Source: Deltaproteobacteria bacterium (lineage in GTDB: Bacteria; Myxococcota_A; Polyangia; Haliangiales; JADYYK01). Taken from it: a stretch of 32,219 nt of DNA. Positions 31,420-32,219 of the stretch are shown in pieces. The notes under the pieces were generated by a model. It saw nothing but the letters and a program-made list of their open reading frames with translations, did not search any database and had not been told where the DNA came from. The number at the start of each line of letters is the position of its first letter. Position 1 is the first letter of the stretch. The position numbers and the translations under genes were made by a program. The stretch lies in assembly GCA_020853705.1 (NCBI GenBank), contig JADYYK010000016.1, forward strand, positions 1 to 32,219, given 5' to 3'.

Positions 31420-32010
31420 CTACGGCCTTGTGACCCGCGCCCGCCCGCGCCGGTAGAGCAGCGTCAGCGGCCCGAAGTCGAGCACCATCCAGGTCAGCAG
31501 CCACCACATCAGCGGGCGCCCGAACATCGAGTCGCGGGCTCCCCAGTTGACCTGGAAGCGCGGCCACTCGCGCGACACGAAGTCGGTGTAGCTGGTCACC
31601 GCGAAGCTGCGGCCCCACAGGATCACGAACAGCACGAGCCAGATCACCAGCCACACCGCGACCAGGCGCGCCACCACCGAGCGTGCGCTGCCGCCGCCGC
31701 GCAGGTGCCTCGCGGCCAGCAGGAAGCCGCCGATGAAGCACAGGAACAGCGCCACGGTGTCGAGCAGCGCGTACCACGCCGCCCACATCGGGCGGGTCTC
31801 GATGTCGAGCAGGTACATGCTGTTCCACGCCGGCCACGCCGCCAGGAAGAACACCGCCGACGGCACATACAGGAGCATCGAGTACAGCAGCCCGTCGCGG
31901 AACGCCCGGGAGTCGGCTGGCTTGCTCGCCGGCTGCGCCAGCTCCTCGCGGTCGCGCAGCGCGAAGACCCCACCCACCGTCACCTGCACCATCATGTCGA
32001 AGAGCAGCAT
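31420..32010 (-). CDS. Small membrane protein, distant paralogue of 20776-21318
   Basis: A 196-residue integral membrane protein with four helices (about 42-58, 77-97, 115-135 and 166-184). The first loop has AWNSMYLLDIETRPMW, compared with AWETMYTWDHHDIPTW in the other protein; after helix 3 WGRSFAVTSYTDF compares with WGWQRVTYVGTV. No family was recognised. Three in-frame ATGs lie within the first seven codons; alignment with the paralogue favours the later MMVQV start (31992-31995), but no ribosome site decides. It converges with the DUF362 gene with only two bases between stops. Confidence 0.72.
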   Translation of the reverse strand: MLLFDMMVQVTVGGVFALRDREELAQPASKPADSRAFRDGLLYSMLLYVPSAVFFLAAWPAWNSMYLLDIETRPMWAAWYALLDTVALFLCFIGGFLLAARHLRGGGSARSVVARLVAVWLVIWLVLFVILWGRSFAVTSYTDFVSREWPRFQVNWGARDSMFGRPLMWWLLTWMVLDFGPLTLLYRRGRARVTRP

Positions 32011-32108
32011 CGCGGGCAGGATGTCACGCGTCCGCGGCGCGCGTCCACTCCGCGCATGTCACCCTGGTGCGGCGCTTTTGATACCATGCCGTCATGTCGC
32101 GTCGTGAA

Positions 32109-32219
32109 GAGGCGAAGCAGCTGACCCTTCCCGGGTTGGATTGCTTCGTCTCGAACTGCGCATTTCCAACGGGTGAGAGTCCCGTCCCGGTAAGCGCCGG
32201 AGCGCCGGGTAGCAGGCCC
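32109..32219 (+). ncRNA. Group II intron 5' domain I (partial, cut by window end)
   Basis: Three consecutive stem-loops: GAGGCGAAGCA (32109-32119) with TGCTTCGTCTC (32142-32152, one G-U pair); ACGGG (32169-32173) with CCCGT (32181-32185) around TGAGAGT; and CCCGG (32186-32190) with CCGGG (32205-32209). The stretch AACGGGTGAGAGTCCCGT, then CGGTAAG and GGTAGCAGGCCC, is characteristic of bacterial group II intron domain I. The exact 5' splice site (consensus GTGYG) is not evident, so the start is approximate. The intron-encoded reverse transcriptase, if any, would lie outside the window. Confidence 0.6.

Noticed and set aside
32094..32219. Open frame to the window end as a protein gene
   Set aside because: The same bases form group II intron stem-loops; the frame cannot be tested without sequence beyond the window.

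Overview
The window is about 32 kb of very GC-rich, tightly packed bacterial chromosome. I infer a myxobacterium-like organism, most like Haliangium or the Kofleriaceae. The grounds are the strong G/C bias at third codon positions, two eukaryote-type Ser/Thr kinases (one fused to an ATPase and a TPR-like solenoid), many lipoproteins with Asp/Gly/Ser/Thr linkers just after the lipid cysteine, and a cytochrome P450 plus a cholesterol-oxidase-like flavoenzyme. No tRNA, rRNA, CRISPR array, transposase or phage gene was seen. The longest gene-free stretch is about 210 bp.

Layout. Positions 1-140 hold three consecutive hairpins. 198-2871 is a translationally coupled three-gene operon: a YkgJ-type cysteine-cluster protein, a lipoprotein and a coiled-coil protein. 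2937-5444 (minus) holds a lipoprotein, a YchJ-like SEC-C protein and a protein with two cysteine-cluster halves. 5525-7779 encodes an exported Ig-like protein coupled to a membrane-anchored deiminase-fold enzyme. 7781-9231 (minus) encodes a one-domain asparaginase coupled to a YHYH lipoprotein. A secreted dienelactone hydrolase and a small lipoprotein follow. 10696-14209 is an RNase D / transmembrane Ser/Thr kinase / peroxiredoxin operon. A lipoprotein gene with an apparent one-base frameshift (14201-15036, minus) comes next.

15054-17043 is the most distinctive unit. An SPFH/Band-7 gene is followed by a divergent NAD-kinase-family gene, preceded by an AT-rich control region carrying a tandem 15-bp operator-like repeat with 22-bp periodicity. 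It is followed by two exported WxxGxW-repeat proteins, one with a 34-residue block made only of Asp and Arg.

18566-32010 is rich in membrane and redox genes: a multi-pass metallophosphoesterase coupled to a small membrane protein, a GMC/cholesterol-oxidase-like flavoenzyme, a 1298-residue kinase-ATPase-TPR regulator coupled to a membrane protein, a P450, a large DUF362 protein, and a second small membrane protein that looks like a distant paralogue of the first. The last ~110 bp fold like the 5' part of a group II intron, cut by the window edge.

All functional statements rest on motifs read by eye; no database search was run.
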